Notes: generated by a model not told the origin, from the sequence alone. A stretch of DNA of 64,000 nt from Burkholderiales bacterium PBB2 (GCA_002255955.1 NKIM01000008.1:88227-152226); one strand, 5' to 3'; shown: positions 36,153-46,249, counted from the stretch's first letter. Numbers and translations: made by a program.

Positions 36153-39100
36153 ATGGGTATGCACCTGGAATGGGCCCGCGCGGCCCGGTGGTTGGCTCAT
36201 CAGGCCCGCGGCGTTTGCGTGGGCCTGGCCTGCGTGGTCTTGAGCGCCTGTGGCGGCGGTCAGGCCGAGGAGGCCGGCCCCTCGTCCATGAGCCAGGCCG
36301 CGGCCGCGGCAACGGCGCCCATGCCCCGAACGACGGTGTTGATCCCGGTGCCCGCCACGCCCGCCGTGCAGCCCAGCAGCCGTGTCAAGGCCGCTGCCGC
36401 CCGTGTGGCCACCGAAGCCGGCACCTCGCTGCGCGTGCACTACCGCCGTGCCGATGGCGACACCAGCGGCTGGCAGCTGCACAGCTGGGGCGCGGCGCAA
36501 AGCCCAGCCTGGAACGGCGGCTGGAACGCCAGCGGCAGCGATGACTTCGGCGCCATCTACGACGTGCCCCTGGCCGCCGACAGCGGCACGGTGGGCTACC
36601 TGCTGCACAAGGGCGATTGGAAGGACTGGGGCGGTGCCGACCAGAGCTATGTGCTCAAGCCCGGCGCCAACGAGATCTGGCGCGTCGAGGGCGACAGCGT
36701 CACCTACACCAGCAACCCGCTGGGCCTGCCTGTGCCGAATCTGCACACCGTGCGCGTGCACTACCAGCGCTTCGACGGTGGCTACAACAGCTGGGGCCTG
36801 CATCTGTGGAACGGCAGCGGCCTCAATGTCGCCGCGCTGCCCGCCGGCCTGCCCATCGACCAATGGGGCGCGCCCGTGGCCTTCAATGCCATGCCCGGCT
36901 ATGCGGCCGGCGCGGGCGAGATCGTCTTCGACATCCCCGTGCTCAACCCGCGTGACGATGCCAGCCGCAAGGCCCTGGAATTCATCATCCACGGCATGGC
37001 GCCGAACCAGAACGACAAGGACGGCCGCGACAACAACATCCGCGTCGATTACGCCGGCCTGAAGATCCAGAACCAGGTCGGCGAGATCTGGCTGGTGCAG
37101 CAGGACGCCACCGTCTACACCGCACCGCCCGATCTGCGCTCGGTCTCCAGCAGCGACGCCCGCGCCGTCTGGCTCAACCGCCGCCTGCTGCAATGGCCGC
37201 GTGTGTTCGCGGCTGCGGCGCCGGCCGGCACGGTGGTCAAGCTCTACCACTCGGCCACCGGCCAGATCGTGGTGGCCAAGGATGCGCCGGTCAGCGGCGC
37301 CGATGGCGCCATCATCCTCGATGCCTTCAGCGGCAATGTGCCGGCGGCCGAGGCCCTGCGCTTCAAGTACGTGGCCGCAGGCGGTGTGTTCCAGGTGCGC
37401 GAGGCCGATCTGCCGCGCCTGCCGCAGCTGCACACCCAGCAGCTGGTGCTGGTGCAGGAAAACGCAACCGGTCAGGTGCAGAACGCCAGCACCGCGCAAA
37501 TCGCCGGCGCGCTCGATGACCTCTACAGCGCCGCCGCCGAGGTGAACGATTACGGCGCGACGGTCAAGAACGGCCGCACCCAGTTCAAGCTCTGGGCGCC
37601 CACGGCCCAGGCCGTGCAAGTGGTCGTCACCGCCCCGAGCAGCAACCCCTTTCTGAGCCGCAGCCAGACCGTGGACCTGCAGCGCGACCCGGCCACCGGC
37701 GCCTGGAGCGCCAGCCTGGCCGGTGAGCTGAACGGCCGCAGCTACCGCTATGCCGTGACGGTGTTTGTGCGCGGCGTCGGCCTGGTGCGCAGCCTGGTCA
37801 CCGATCCCTATTCCCTGTCCCTGACCTTGGGCAGCCAGCAAAGCGTGGTGGCCGATCTGCAAAGCGCCAGCTTCAAGCCCGCCGGCTGGGACGCCAGCCA
37901 GCCGCCCACCACCGTTCAGGCCACGCCGGACATGAGCATCTACGAGCTGCATGTGCGTGACTTCTCGGTCAACGATGCCAGCGTGCCGGCCGACAAGCGC
38001 GGCAAGTACCTGGCTTTTGCCGAGGGCAACTCGAACGGCATGAAGCATCTGCGCGCCCTGGCCCAGAGCGGGCTCACGGATGTGCATCTGCTGCCCGTCT
38101 TCGACATCGCCAGCGTGCCCGAGAAAGGCTGCGTGACGCCCAATCCCAGCGGCAGCGCCGACGGCGAGGCCCAGCAGGCCCTGGTCAGCGCCACGGCCGG
38201 CAGCGACTGCTTCAACTGGGGCTATGACCCCTACCACTTCACCACGCCGGAAGGCAGCTACGCCAGCAGCGCAGCCGACCCGGCCGCGCGCATCGTCGAG
38301 TTCCGCCGCATGGTGCAGGCGCTCAACGCCGCCGGCCTGCGTGTGGGCATGGACATGGTCTACAACCACACCAGTGCCTCGGGCCTGAACAGCGCCTCGG
38401 TGTTGGACAAGGTGGTGCCCGGCTACTACCACCGCCTGAACGCCAGCGGCGGCATCGAGCGCTCCACCTGCTGCGAGAACACCGCGGCCGAGAACCGCAT
38501 GATGGCCAAGTTGATGATCGACTCGGCCATCGTCTGGGTGCGCGACTATCACATCAGCTCCCTGCGCTTCGACATCATGGGCCACCACCCGCGCTCGGTG
38601 ATGGTGGACCTCAAGGCCGCCGTCGAACGCGCCAGCGGCCGCCCGGTGCAGATCCTCGGCGAGGGCTGGAACTTCGGCGAGGTGGCCAATGGCGCCCGCT
38701 TTGTGCAGGCCGATATGCTGGGCCTGAACGGCACCGGCATCGGCAGCTTCAACCCCTTCATCCGCGACGCCGTGCGCGGCGGCAGCTCCTTTGACAGCGG
38801 CAACAACCAGTTTGCCAACCAGGGCTTCATCAACGGCCTGTTCTACGACGCCAATGCCTTCGGCGGCGGCAAGACACGGGGCGACCTGATGTGGCATGGC
38901 GACCAGATCAAGGCCTCGCTGGCCGGCTCCATCCGCAGCTACGAGCTGCAGACCAGCTGGGATGCCAACCTGCGCCTGGAGCAGATCAATGTCGGCGGCC
39001 TGCCGGCCGGCTATGTGCTGGAGCCCGGTGAGGTGGTCAATTATGTGGAGAACCACGATAACACCAGCCTGTTCGACAACAACGTCTTCAAGCTGCCCGC

Positions 39101-39770
39101 CGGAACCAGCCGAGAAGACCGTGCCCGCGTGCAGGCGCTGGGCATGGCCATCAATGCCTTCAGCCAGGGCGTGGCCTACTTCCATGCCGGCGTGGACACC
39201 TTGCGCAGCAAGTCCATGGACCGCAACAGCTACGACTCGGGCGACTGGTTCAACCGCCTGGACTGGAGCTATGCCGACAACAACTTCGGCGTCGGCCTGC
39301 CGCCGCAGCGCGACAACGGCGACAACTGGCCGCTGCTGCGCCCGCTGCTGGCCGACCCGCTGATCAAGCCCGCCGCGGCGGACATCGCCTGGACCCGCGA
39401 TGTTTTCCGCGACCTGCTGGCCATCCGCAAGAGCAGCAGCCTCTTACGCCTGCGCACGGCGGCGGACATCAAGGCCCGACTCAAGTTCCACAACACCGGC
39501 TCCGCCCAGGAGGCCACGGTGCTGATCGGTCAGATCGACGGCCAGGGCTATGCCGGCGCCGGCTTCCAGGAGCTGGTCTATGCCATCAATGTGGACAAGC
39601 AGTCCAAGCACCTGACGGTGCCAGGCTTGCTCGGCCATGCCCTGCAGCTGCACCCGGTGCATCTGGCAGCGGGTGCAGCCGATGCGCGCGCCCGCCAGGC
39701 CAGCTTTGATGCGGCCAGCGGTGTGCTGAGCCTGCCGGCGCGCACGGCGGTGGTGTTTGTGCGGCCTTGA
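36153..39770 (+). CDS. pulA: Lipoprotein pullulanase (GH13, with CBM41-like domains)
   Basis: 1205 residues. A lipobox (LSACGGG, Cys near residue 32) marks it as a lipoprotein. Two PUD/CBM41-like starch-binding modules (about 85-185 and 195-330) precede an N-terminal pullulanase domain, a CBM48-like module (about 450-560) and the GH13 catalytic barrel. The pullulanase signature FNWGYDP is near 687, region I GMDMVYNHT near 732, nucleophile in RFD near 806, acid/base in GEGWNFGE near 838 and NHD near 968. It cleaves alpha-1,6 bonds of pullulan or amylopectin at the cell surface. AAGGAAG precedes the ATG; the start may also be two codons later. Confidence 0.94.
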   Translation: MGMHLEWARAARWLAHQARGVCVGLACVVLSACGGGQAEEAGPSSMSQAAAAATAPMPRTTVLIPVPATPAVQPSSRVKAAAARVATEAGTSLRVHYRRADGDTSGWQLHSWGAAQSPAWNGGWNASGSDDFGAIYDVPLAADSGTVGYLLHKGDWKDWGGADQSYVLKPGANEIWRVEGDSVTYTSNPLGLPVPNLHTVRVHYQRFDGGYNSWGLHLWNGSGLNVAALPAGLPIDQWGAPVAFNAMPGYAAGAGEIVFDIPVLNPRDDASRKALEFIIHGMAPNQNDKDGRDNNIRVDYAGLKIQNQVGEIWLVQQDATVYTAPPDLRSVSSSDARAVWLNRRLLQWPRVFAAAAPAGTVVKLYHSATGQIVVAKDAPVSGADGAIILDAFSGNVPAAEALRFKYVAAGGVFQVREADLPRLPQLHTQQLVLVQENATGQVQNASTAQIAGALDDLYSAAAEVNDYGATVKNGRTQFKLWAPTAQAVQVVVTAPSSNPFLSRSQTVDLQRDPATGAWSASLAGELNGRSYRYAVTVFVRGVGLVRSLVTDPYSLSLTLGSQQSVVADLQSASFKPAGWDASQPPTTVQATPDMSIYELHVRDFSVNDASVPADKRGKYLAFAEGNSNGMKHLRALAQSGLTDVHLLPVFDIASVPEKGCVTPNPSGSADGEAQQALVSATAGSDCFNWGYDPYHFTTPEGSYASSAADPAARIVEFRRMVQALNAAGLRVGMDMVYNHTSASGLNSASVLDKVVPGYYHRLNASGGIERSTCCENTAAENRMMAKLMIDSAIVWVRDYHISSLRFDIMGHHPRSVMVDLKAAVERASGRPVQILGEGWNFGEVANGARFVQADMLGLNGTGIGSFNPFIRDAVRGGSSFDSGNNQFANQGFINGLFYDANAFGGGKTRGDLMWHGDQIKASLAGSIRSYELQTSWDANLRLEQINVGGLPAGYVLEPGEVVNYVENHDNTSLFDNNVFKLPAGTSREDRARVQALGMAINAFSQGVAYFHAGVDTLRSKSMDRNSYDSGDWFNRLDWSYADNNFGVGLPPQRDNGDNWPLLRPLLADPLIKPAAADIAWTRDVFRDLLAIRKSSSLLRLRTAADIKARLKFHNTGSAQEATVLIGQIDGQGYAGAGFQELVYAINVDKQSKHLTVPGLLGHALQLHPVHLAAGAADARARQASFDAASGVLSLPARTAVVFVRP

Positions 39771-39803
39771 GTGAACCTTCGGCGCGGCGCCGGTCCTTCT
39801 TCT

Positions 39804-40970
39804 TCAAGGCGCCGCGTTGAAGAACGCAATCCGTTCGGCATGCGCCGGGTGGCTGGCAAAGGCCATGGGCAGGGGCGACGGGTCCTGGCCACGCTGCTTC
39901 TGAAAGGCCTCGAGGCGCTCGAAGAAGCGCACCATCACCCGCGGTGAGATGCCGGCCGCCCGCAGCATCTGGCGGGCGTGCAGATCGGCCTCGCGTTCGA
40001 ACTCGCGCGAGTAATCGGCCTGGGCCAGCCAGGCCGGCAGCCCGGCCAGCAGGGCCGAAAAATCACCGACCAGCAGCCCGCTCACGCCGGCCACCATGCC
40101 AGCCTGCAGCACCAGGCGCATGCCGTGGCGGTGGCGCACATGGCCCAGCTCATGGGCCAGCACGCCAGTGATGATGTCGGGCTCGCCCTCGGCCAGCTCC
40201 ACCAGGGCATCGGTCAGCACGATATCGCCGCCGGGCAGGGCAAAGGCATTGGGCCCCAGGGCCTTGGGGCCGGCACGGAAATGCAGGCGATAGGCCGGCA
40301 TGGCGGAGGCTTGCGGCTCCAGCCCGGCGCGCAGGATCTCGTCGCGGCGCACGGCCGCAGCCAGGCGGCGTGTGATCTCCTCCCGCCGCGCCTCGCTCAG
40401 CGTGCTGGGCTTGAGCCACATGCGGTCGACATGGTCCAGCGCCTCGCTGGCGATCTGCTGCTCCACAGCGTTGGGGATCAGGGCCGCACCGGTTTGCGCC
40501 ACCCAGGGGATGCCCCAGACCCAGGCCGATGCGAGCAAGCCCGCACTCAGCAGCACGCTCAGGCCGACCAGGCGCCAGCTGCGCATGCTGCGCACGGTCA
40601 GGCTGTCGCGCAGGCCGGAGGCCTGTGCCCAGTCGTCCCAGCGCTGGCGGCCCTCGGGCACCGTGTCCTCGCAAAGCACGCTGCCATCGGGCAACAAAGC
40701 CTGGCGTTCGCCATGGCGCAGGCGTTCGGGCCAGACCACCTGGCGAGTGGCATGCCGGGCCAGCACGGGCGCTGCTGCCCGTTGCGGCGCGTGTGTGTCG
40801 CCGTCTTCATCGCCGCCATCGGTGAGCCGGGCCTGCAGAAGCAGCCCATGCCCGTCTTCGCTGAGCCAGGCCCAGATCGGCTGGGCCTGTCCACTGCGGC
40901 CATCAAACCACCGGGCCTGCAGCCGGGGCTCGCCGCGCCAGCGCAGCGATGCAAGGGCGGGGTTCACCAT
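39804..40970 (-). CDS. M48-family membrane metallopeptidase
   Basis: 388 residues. One transmembrane segment (about 131-153) separates an N-terminal domain of unknown fold from the catalytic domain with HELGH (273-277) and the downstream Glu in FEREADLHA. Family members such as BepA and LoiP act in envelope protein quality control. Its start overlaps the stop of the DUF898 gene by seven bases, an arrangement (DUF898-M48) seen in other proteobacteria, suggesting joint action in the inner membrane. Confidence 0.9.
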   Translation of the reverse strand: MVNPALASLRWRGEPRLQARWFDGRSGQAQPIWAWLSEDGHGLLLQARLTDGGDEDGDTHAPQRAAAPVLARHATRQVVWPERLRHGERQALLPDGSVLCEDTVPEGRQRWDDWAQASGLRDSLTVRSMRSWRLVGLSVLLSAGLLASAWVWGIPWVAQTGAALIPNAVEQQIASEALDHVDRMWLKPSTLSEARREEITRRLAAAVRRDEILRAGLEPQASAMPAYRLHFRAGPKALGPNAFALPGGDIVLTDALVELAEGEPDIITGVLAHELGHVRHRHGMRLVLQAGMVAGVSGLLVGDFSALLAGLPAWLAQADYSREFEREADLHARQMLRAAGISPRVMVRFFERLEAFQKQRGQDPSPLPMAFASHPAHAERIAFFNAAP

Positions 40971-42139
40971 CCCATGTCAAAGCCGAAGAAGTCGCCGGCG
41001 GCCTCGCCAGTGGCATCGGTGGCTTCTTGCTGGGCCCGCACCTGCCAGGCCTCGATATCGCCATGGACCGTCAATGACACCGCCTCTAGGCGCAGGCGCG
41101 CGGTGTGGATCGCCGCAAAGGGGCGGTACAGGCTCAGCGTCAGGGCGGTGAGCAGCCAGTTGACCATCGTCAGCCAGAGCAGGCGGCGAAAGCTCAGCGT
41201 GCTGTGGAACTCCAGCTGCTCGCTGCGCGTGCCGGACCACACCAGGTTCTGCAGACGCGCGGTGAACCAAGGGCCGACCATCATGAAGTACAGCAGGTAG
41301 CCAAACATCCCGATGGCCACGCCGATCGCCGGATTCACAGGCCCGCTGGGCTTCAGCAGCACCCCCAAACCCACGCCAACGCCGATGCCCAAGGCCAGGA
41401 ACAGCACGGACATCAGCACGCCCTTGAGCACCAGGCCGTAGAACTTTCCTGTGCCCACCTGGAACTGCCCGCGCTGATCGGCATAGCCGTAGCCTTCATG
41501 CTGGTAGCGTTTGATGCGGGCCATGAAATACGGGCTGAGCAGCACCATGCAGACCAGGCCCACCACGCCCACGAGGCCGCCCGCCCCCAGGCGAGCCGTG
41601 GGGTCTTGCCACGCTTGCCAGGCGGTGCCGGCCATCAACATCATGGCCGGGATGTAGAGCGGCGCCACCGCTTTGTAGGCGCCGGCCAGGTCGCCCTGAA
41701 AGCTCAGGCGCAGGCCGCGCCAGCGCGTGTTGCCCAGTCGGAACTGCAGGCCCGAGCGCCACAGCGCCGGCCAGACCGCGCACAGCAGCAGATAGGCCAG
41801 CACGCCAGCGACCGGCGAAAAATGCCCGGCCAGACCGTAGGCGCCACCGAGCAGGAGCAGCAGCACAAAGCCGCGGAACATGGGCCAAGGCCGGCCATGA
41901 AAGCTCAGGGCCTGGCCGCCCACGCGGGTGTTGGCGTAGAAGTAGCGCAGGCGCCGCACCTTGGCGAAGGGAAAGTAGAGCCCCAGGGTCACCAAGGTCA
42001 GCAGCAGGTTGACGATCCAGATGCGGAAGTACTCGCTGCCGCTGCCGGTGAACTGGATCTTCAGCGTCTGGGGCCGGGTCTGCGCGCCGGCTGTGGGCGT
42101 GGGTGCGTAGACGCAGGCGGCGTCGGGCAGTTCAAGCAT
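40964..42139 (-). CDS. DUF898 (YjgN-like) membrane protein
   Basis: 391 residues with about eight or nine transmembrane segments and repeated TLGLYFPFAKVRRLRYFYANT-like blocks (split near residues 46-66 and again near 355), typical of the duplicated DUF898 unit. It is encoded directly upstream of, and overlapping, the M48 peptidase, as YjgN-type proteins often are. Transport or chaperone roles have been suggested, but none is established. The ATG at 42139 avoids a charged 37-residue extension. Confidence 0.88.
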   Translation of the reverse strand: MLELPDAACVYAPTPTAGAQTRPQTLKIQFTGSGSEYFRIWIVNLLLTLVTLGLYFPFAKVRRLRYFYANTRVGGQALSFHGRPWPMFRGFVLLLLLGGAYGLAGHFSPVAGVLAYLLLCAVWPALWRSGLQFRLGNTRWRGLRLSFQGDLAGAYKAVAPLYIPAMMLMAGTAWQAWQDPTARLGAGGLVGVVGLVCMVLLSPYFMARIKRYQHEGYGYADQRGQFQVGTGKFYGLVLKGVLMSVLFLALGIGVGVGLGVLLKPSGPVNPAIGVAIGMFGYLLYFMMVGPWFTARLQNLVWSGTRSEQLEFHSTLSFRRLLWLTMVNWLLTALTLSLYRPFAAIHTARLRLEAVSLTVHGDIEAWQVRAQQEATDATGEAAGDFFGFDMGW

Positions 42140-42300
42140 GGCGGGTTCTCTCCCTCGGTGCGGCCTTTCGAGCGAAGGCGCTTGTTCCTGGTTTTCAGCC
42201 TCGCGCGCGCGAGGCGCCGGCAGTGTGCCCGTGCGCCGGCAGGGCGGCAAGCCACCCCCTCTTCAGAGGGACAGGGTCTGCCCGAGGGCGCGCCGTTGCT

Positions 42301-42861
42301 TCAGCCGCGGCGCGCTTGCCATTCCGGCCGCAGCAGGCCGAAGACCTCGCTGTCGATGTACTGGCCGTTGATGAAGATCACGCCGCGCAGCCGGCCCTCA
42401 AACTGCAGGCCGGCTTTTTCAGCCACCCGGCGCGAGGCCAGATTGCCGGGCGCCAGCGCCGCGCAGACCCGGTGGACTTCAAAGTTATGAAACACATGAT
42501 CGACCAGGGCGCGCGCGGCGGCCGTGCCCCAGCCCTGGCCACGGCGGGCCGGGTCATCGATCTTCCAGCCCAGCTCGCGGGCGCTGGAGTAGCGGTGGGC
42601 CAGGAAATGCGAGGCGGAGCCGATCGGTTCGCCGCTCTCGGCCTCGCAGATGACCAGGCGCTCGGCCTCGTTGCTGGAGAAGCCGTCTTCGGCAAAGCGC
42701 TTCTTGAAGAACTGCGGGCTGCGCAGCATGGAGCCTTCGAACTCCGTGCGATCCCGCAGATCACCGGCCTGGGCCGCCAACCGTGGCAGGTCATCTTCGG
42801 TGACCGGGCGCAGCAGCACCCGGCGGGCGGGTAGTTGGCTGGAAGACGGGCTGGGGTTCAT
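42301..42861 (-). CDS. RimJ/RimL-type GNAT acetyltransferase
   Basis: 186 residues. Opening strand RRVLLRPVTEDDL, acetyl-CoA loop ARRGQGWGTAAARAL (about 105-119) and NLASRRVAEKAGLQFEGRLR near residue 145 define the family. It probably transfers acetyl to a protein N-terminus or small amine; the acceptor is unknown. It lies between pbpG and the DUF898 gene on the same strand, with short gaps. Confidence 0.88.
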   Translation of the reverse strand: MNPSPSSSQLPARRVLLRPVTEDDLPRLAAQAGDLRDRTEFEGSMLRSPQFFKKRFAEDGFSSNEAERLVICEAESGEPIGSASHFLAHRYSSARELGWKIDDPARRGQGWGTAAARALVDHVFHNFEVHRVCAALAPGNLASRRVAEKAGLQFEGRLRGVIFINGQYIDSEVFGLLRPEWQARRG

Positions 42862-42889
42862 GCAGGGCTTTCGCTTTCGTCGGGGGTGC

Positions 42890-43789
42890 TCAACCGTTCT
42901 TGGGGCTTCGTTCCAAGGACTTGCGGATCTTGGCCGCGTCGGCCAGGCGCTCGGCCGAGCCGTCGGCGTCCAGCAGCACCACGGTCACGTCTCGGCCCGT
43001 CTTGTCTTTCAGTCGCAAGGCCAGGCAGCGTCCGGCTTCTTCGGTGTAGCCAGTCTTGGACAAGCGGATGTCCCCGCCCTTGCGGCCGACCAGGCGGTTG
43101 GTGTTGCGGAATTCGACCGGGCGGCCGTTGATCAGCACCTTTTCCTTGACGTCGCTGCTGAGCTTGCTGATCTGGGGATAACGCGCAGCCGCGGCGGCAA
43201 TCTTGGCCATCTCGGCTGCGGTGGAGCGGTTGTGGGCCGACAGGCCCGTGGGCTCGGCGATCTCGGTGCGGGTCAGGCCCAGCGCGCGAATCTTGGCGCG
43301 CACCGCCTGCTCAAAGGCTGACGGGCCGCCCGGCAGGGTTCGGGCCAGGGCGGCGGCGGCGCGGTTGTCGGAGGCCATCAGGGCCAGCTGCAGGGCCGCG
43401 CCACGCGTCATGTGCGCACCGACGGGTACGCGCGAGGGGCTGTGCTTGAGGGTGTCCACATCTTCGCGCTGGATGCGGATGCGTGCTTTCAGGTCGGCCT
43501 TGGCGTCCAGCACCACCATGGCCGTCATCAGCTTGGTCAGCGAGGCGATGGGCACCTGGGTGTCGGCATCCTTGGCCATCAAGACCTTGCCGCTGCCGTT
43601 TTCCAGCACCAGGGCATGTCGGGCATTGACCGGCAGCTGGAACGCGGGCGCGCTGTCAGCGGCGGCCGCCTGGCGTGCGGGCTTGGCCTGCGCCGGCGCG
43701 GCAAGTAGGCCAAGGCCAAGGGCCGCCGCAGCGGCCAGCCTGAACAGCGTGGTGATGAAGAGACGGCGGGAGGCGGAAGAAACAGGCAT
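42890..43789 (-). CDS. pbpG: D-alanyl-D-alanine endopeptidase (penicillin-binding protein 7 type)
   Basis: 299 residues, periplasmic. A signal peptide (cleavage after APAQA, about residue 35) precedes an S11 peptidase domain with the three motifs SLTK (about 83-86), SDN (about 144) and KTG (near 249). It cuts DD-crosslinks in peptidoglycan, aiding wall remodelling. It has no C-terminal membrane anchor, as usual for PbpG. The ATG at 43789 fits the signal peptide. Confidence 0.92.
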   Translation of the reverse strand: MPVSSASRRLFITTLFRLAAAAALGLGLLAAPAQAKPARQAAAADSAPAFQLPVNARHALVLENGSGKVLMAKDADTQVPIASLTKLMTAMVVLDAKADLKARIRIQREDVDTLKHSPSRVPVGAHMTRGAALQLALMASDNRAAAALARTLPGGPSAFEQAVRAKIRALGLTRTEIAEPTGLSAHNRSTAAEMAKIAAAAARYPQISKLSSDVKEKVLINGRPVEFRNTNRLVGRKGGDIRLSKTGYTEEAGRCLALRLKDKTGRDVTVVLLDADGSAERLADAAKIRKSLERSPKNG

Positions 43790-43856
43790 GCAAAAACGGC
43801 TCAGAGCTGGGGCATCAGCCCTGCATTTTGCTTGCGAAAGCCGCGCCGCCCCGGCT

Positions 43857-44420
43857 TCAGCCGCGCCTGCGGCCCAGCATGCGCAGCAGGGTGGCATCGC
43901 GATCCAGCAGATGGTGCTTGAGCGCGCCCACGACATGGAGCAAGAGCAGGGCGATCAGCACATAGCCCAGAGCGCTGTGCACGCTTTGCGCCAGCTGGCT
44001 CAGGCCTTCGTGCAAGGGCAAGACCTCACCCGGGCGTTGCGGGTCTGCGTTGTGATGCATCAGGGTCAGGCCGAAGATACCGAAGCCGTGGCCGCTGGCG
44101 CCCGAGAAGGTCATGCCGCTGATGGGCATGGCCAGGGTGCACAGCAGCAGCAGGCCATGGACCGCTTTCGCGAGGGTTTGTTGCAGGGCGGTGGCCGGGC
44201 TGGCAGCGGGCGGCCAGCCTTCCTTGAGCCGCCAGGCCGCGCGCGCGAGCGCCAGGGGCAGCACCAGCAGGCCGATGGATTTGTGGATGGGATACAGCGC
44301 CCAGGCCTCGAACTCGGCCATGTACAGGCCGACGGCGGTGAGGCCAATCATGGCCAGGGCCAGCACCCAGTGCAGGTGTCGGGTGGTGGCGCTCAGGGGT
44401 GTGTGGCTGTCGGTGTGCAT
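43857..44420 (-). CDS. Cytochrome b561
   Basis: 187-residue inner-membrane cytochrome. Four transmembrane helices carry haem-ligand histidines: RHLHWVLALAMIGL (about 14-27), PIHKSIGLLVLPLALAR (about 44-60), AVHGLLLLCTLAMPISG (about 85-101) and SALGYVLIALLLLHVVGALKH, in pieces, near 150-169. It can move electrons from quinol or organic reductants. It sits upstream of pbpG with no clear functional link. Confidence 0.9.
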   Translation of the reverse strand: MHTDSHTPLSATTRHLHWVLALAMIGLTAVGLYMAEFEAWALYPIHKSIGLLVLPLALARAAWRLKEGWPPAASPATALQQTLAKAVHGLLLLCTLAMPISGMTFSGASGHGFGIFGLTLMHHNADPQRPGEVLPLHEGLSQLAQSVHSALGYVLIALLLLHVVGALKHHLLDRDATLLRMLGRRRG

Positions 44421-44479
44421 GGCAAAGGGGTGGAGTGAATGGGGCGAGAGTGCGGCAAGGGCCGCGCGGGTTTCAGGTA

Positions 44480-45370
44480 TCAGGCCAGGGGTCGGCCGAT
44501 CACGGCCAGGCAGCGGTAGCGCATGGTCAGCCGCTCCTGCTGCGCAAAGCGGGCGAACAGCTCGCCCAGCCGCTGGGTCAAGACCTGACCCTCTGCGCTG
44601 TCGCGTGCCGGGATGTAGGAGCGCGAGAACGCAAGGCTGAGCAAGCCGGCGTGGTCCAGCCCATGTTCGTGGTCCCAGTGCCGGCTCGCGGGCACCGGCC
44701 CCGCGAAGAAGGCGGCCAGGCCGGCCCGCTCCGGCAACTCGCCTTCGCGCTTCATGTGCTGCTTCTGGGCCTGGCGGCGGGCGCCGCCAAATTCATCGAA
44801 CAGGGCGTCGAGCGCTTGCTGCGCCGGATCTTCGCTGAGGCGGTCGTTCCAGATCAGGGCGACCTCGGCGCCGGGCTGGAGCAGGCGCAGGCATTCACGC
44901 CGCGCGGCCTCGATGTCAAACCAGTGGAAGGCCTGGGCGGCGGTGATCAGATCGGCGCAGCCCTGGGGCAGGCCCGCGGCCTCGGCAGTACCGGCGCTTG
45001 CGGCAAAGCCGGGGCGAGAACCCAGGCGCTGTTCCGCCAGGGCCCGCATGTCATCGCTCGGTTCCACCGCCGTCACTCGCAAGCCTTGGTCCAGCAGGCC
45101 GGCCGTCAACTGCCCGCTGCCCGCGCCCAGATCCACCACATGGGCCGGTGCTTCGCCCATGCCAGCAGTCGGTGTGGGCAGCCGGTCACGCAGATGCTGC
45201 AGCAGCTCAAGGGGGTAGTCGGGGCGCGCGGCCAGGTAGTCGCCGGCCTTGCTCGAGAACACCGCGGGCACGCCACCGGCCTGGGCGCCAAAGCTGTCTT
45301 GCAAGGCCTGCTGGCGCTTGTGGGCGGGGGTCTCACCCGTTCCGATCCTGGCTGTGGCGTCTGCGTCCAT
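44480..45370 (-). CDS. Class I SAM-dependent methyltransferase
   Basis: 296 residues. The AdoMet motif VVDLGAGSGQLT (about 78-89), acidic strand VTAVEPSD and TAAQAFHWFD (about 143-152) match the methyltransferase type 11 family, which includes many small-molecule enzymes. The substrate is not deducible. The last third carries the CAAGACCTGACCCT word in codons for AEGQVL. Divergent from the GST gene. Confidence 0.87.
   Translation of the reverse strand: MDADATARIGTGETPAHKRQQALQDSFGAQAGGVPAVFSSKAGDYLAARPDYPLELLQHLRDRLPTPTAGMGEAPAHVVDLGAGSGQLTAGLLDQGLRVTAVEPSDDMRALAEQRLGSRPGFAASAGTAEAAGLPQGCADLITAAQAFHWFDIEAARRECLRLLQPGAEVALIWNDRLSEDPAQQALDALFDEFGGARRQAQKQHMKREGELPERAGLAAFFAGPVPASRHWDHEHGLDHAGLLSLAFSRSYIPARDSAEGQVLTQRLGELFARFAQQERLTMRYRCLAVIGRPLA
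44579..44592 (+). repeat. CAAGACCTGACCCT word, copy 5
   Basis: Copy inside the methyltransferase gene, read on the gene strand as EGQVL. Confidence 0.6.
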
Positions 45371-45563
45371 GTCGCCCCTCTCTGGTTTTGTGGCTTTTCT
45401 GGTGACGGCATTTTTACCGTTATTTCCGAGGCTCGGTTCGCAGGCCGCGCGGCGATGCTGGGGACCCCAAGACCTGCCTTGTCTGCCCGAGTCGAGCCGG
45501 TTTGTACAGGCTTTGCTGCAACAGTCCCATGGCTAGAATGAAACCGAGAGGCTTGTACACGCT

Positions 45564-46193
45564 ATGAAATTGATCGGTTCAGTCACCAGTCCCTACGTTC
45601 GCAAAGTGCGCATCGTGATGGCCGAGAAAAAGCTCGACTATCAGTTCCTGCTTGAAGACGTTTGGGCCAGTGACGCCATTCTGAAGATGAATCCCCTGGG
45701 CAAGGTGCCCTGCCTGGTCATGGAAGGCCAGGACTCGATCACCGGCGCGGTGTTCGACTCGCGTGTGATCGTCGAGTACGTCGATACCTTGTCGCCCGTG
45801 GGCAAGCTGATCCCCGAGCGCGGCCGCGAGCGCACCGAGGTGCGCACCTGGGAGGCTCTGGCCGATGGTGTGCTCGATGCCTGCGTGGCCGCTCGCCTGG
45901 AAGAACACTGGGCCGGCCGCACGCCTGAGCAGCGCAGCGCCGCCTGGGTCGAGCGCCAGATGGGCAAGGTTCACGCCGCCCTGGTGGCCATGAACCAGGG
46001 CCTGGGCGAGCGCGCCTGGTGCTCGGGCACGCATTTCTCGCTGGCCGACATCGCCGTCGGCTGCGCCTTGGGTTACCTGGACTTCCGCTTTCCCGCCCTC
46101 GACTGGCGCAGCGAGCACGCCCACCTGGCCCGCCATTTCGACAAGCTCAGCACCCGCCCCAGCTTCATCGACACGGCACCGCCGGCCGCCTGA
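45564..46193 (+). CDS. Glutathione S-transferase family protein
   Basis: 209 residues with an N-terminal thioredoxin fold (MKLIGSVTSPYVRKVRIVMA, with the catalytic-region Ser-Pro-Tyr near residue 9; PLGKVPCLV is the cis-Pro loop near 46) and a C-terminal helical domain. It probably conjugates or isomerises with glutathione in the cytosol; the substrate is unknown. A TAGAAT -10-like box sits about 25 bases ahead of the start. A strong terminator follows. Confidence 0.92.
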   Translation: MKLIGSVTSPYVRKVRIVMAEKKLDYQFLLEDVWASDAILKMNPLGKVPCLVMEGQDSITGAVFDSRVIVEYVDTLSPVGKLIPERGRERTEVRTWEALADGVLDACVAARLEEHWAGRTPEQRSAAWVERQMGKVHAALVAMNQGLGERAWCSGTHFSLADIAVGCALGYLDFRFPALDWRSEHAHLARHFDKLSTRPSFIDTAPPAA

Positions 46194-46216
46194 ACGGCGC
46201 ATTCGATTCAAGAACT

Positions 46217-46249
46217 AAAAGGGCCTTGCAGATGCAAGGCCCTTTTTTC
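46217..46249 (+). terminator. Rho-independent terminator of the GST gene
   Basis: AAAAGGGCCTTGCA pairs with TGCAAGGCCCTTTT around a two-base loop, followed by a T-run, 24 bases after the stop. Confidence 0.92.
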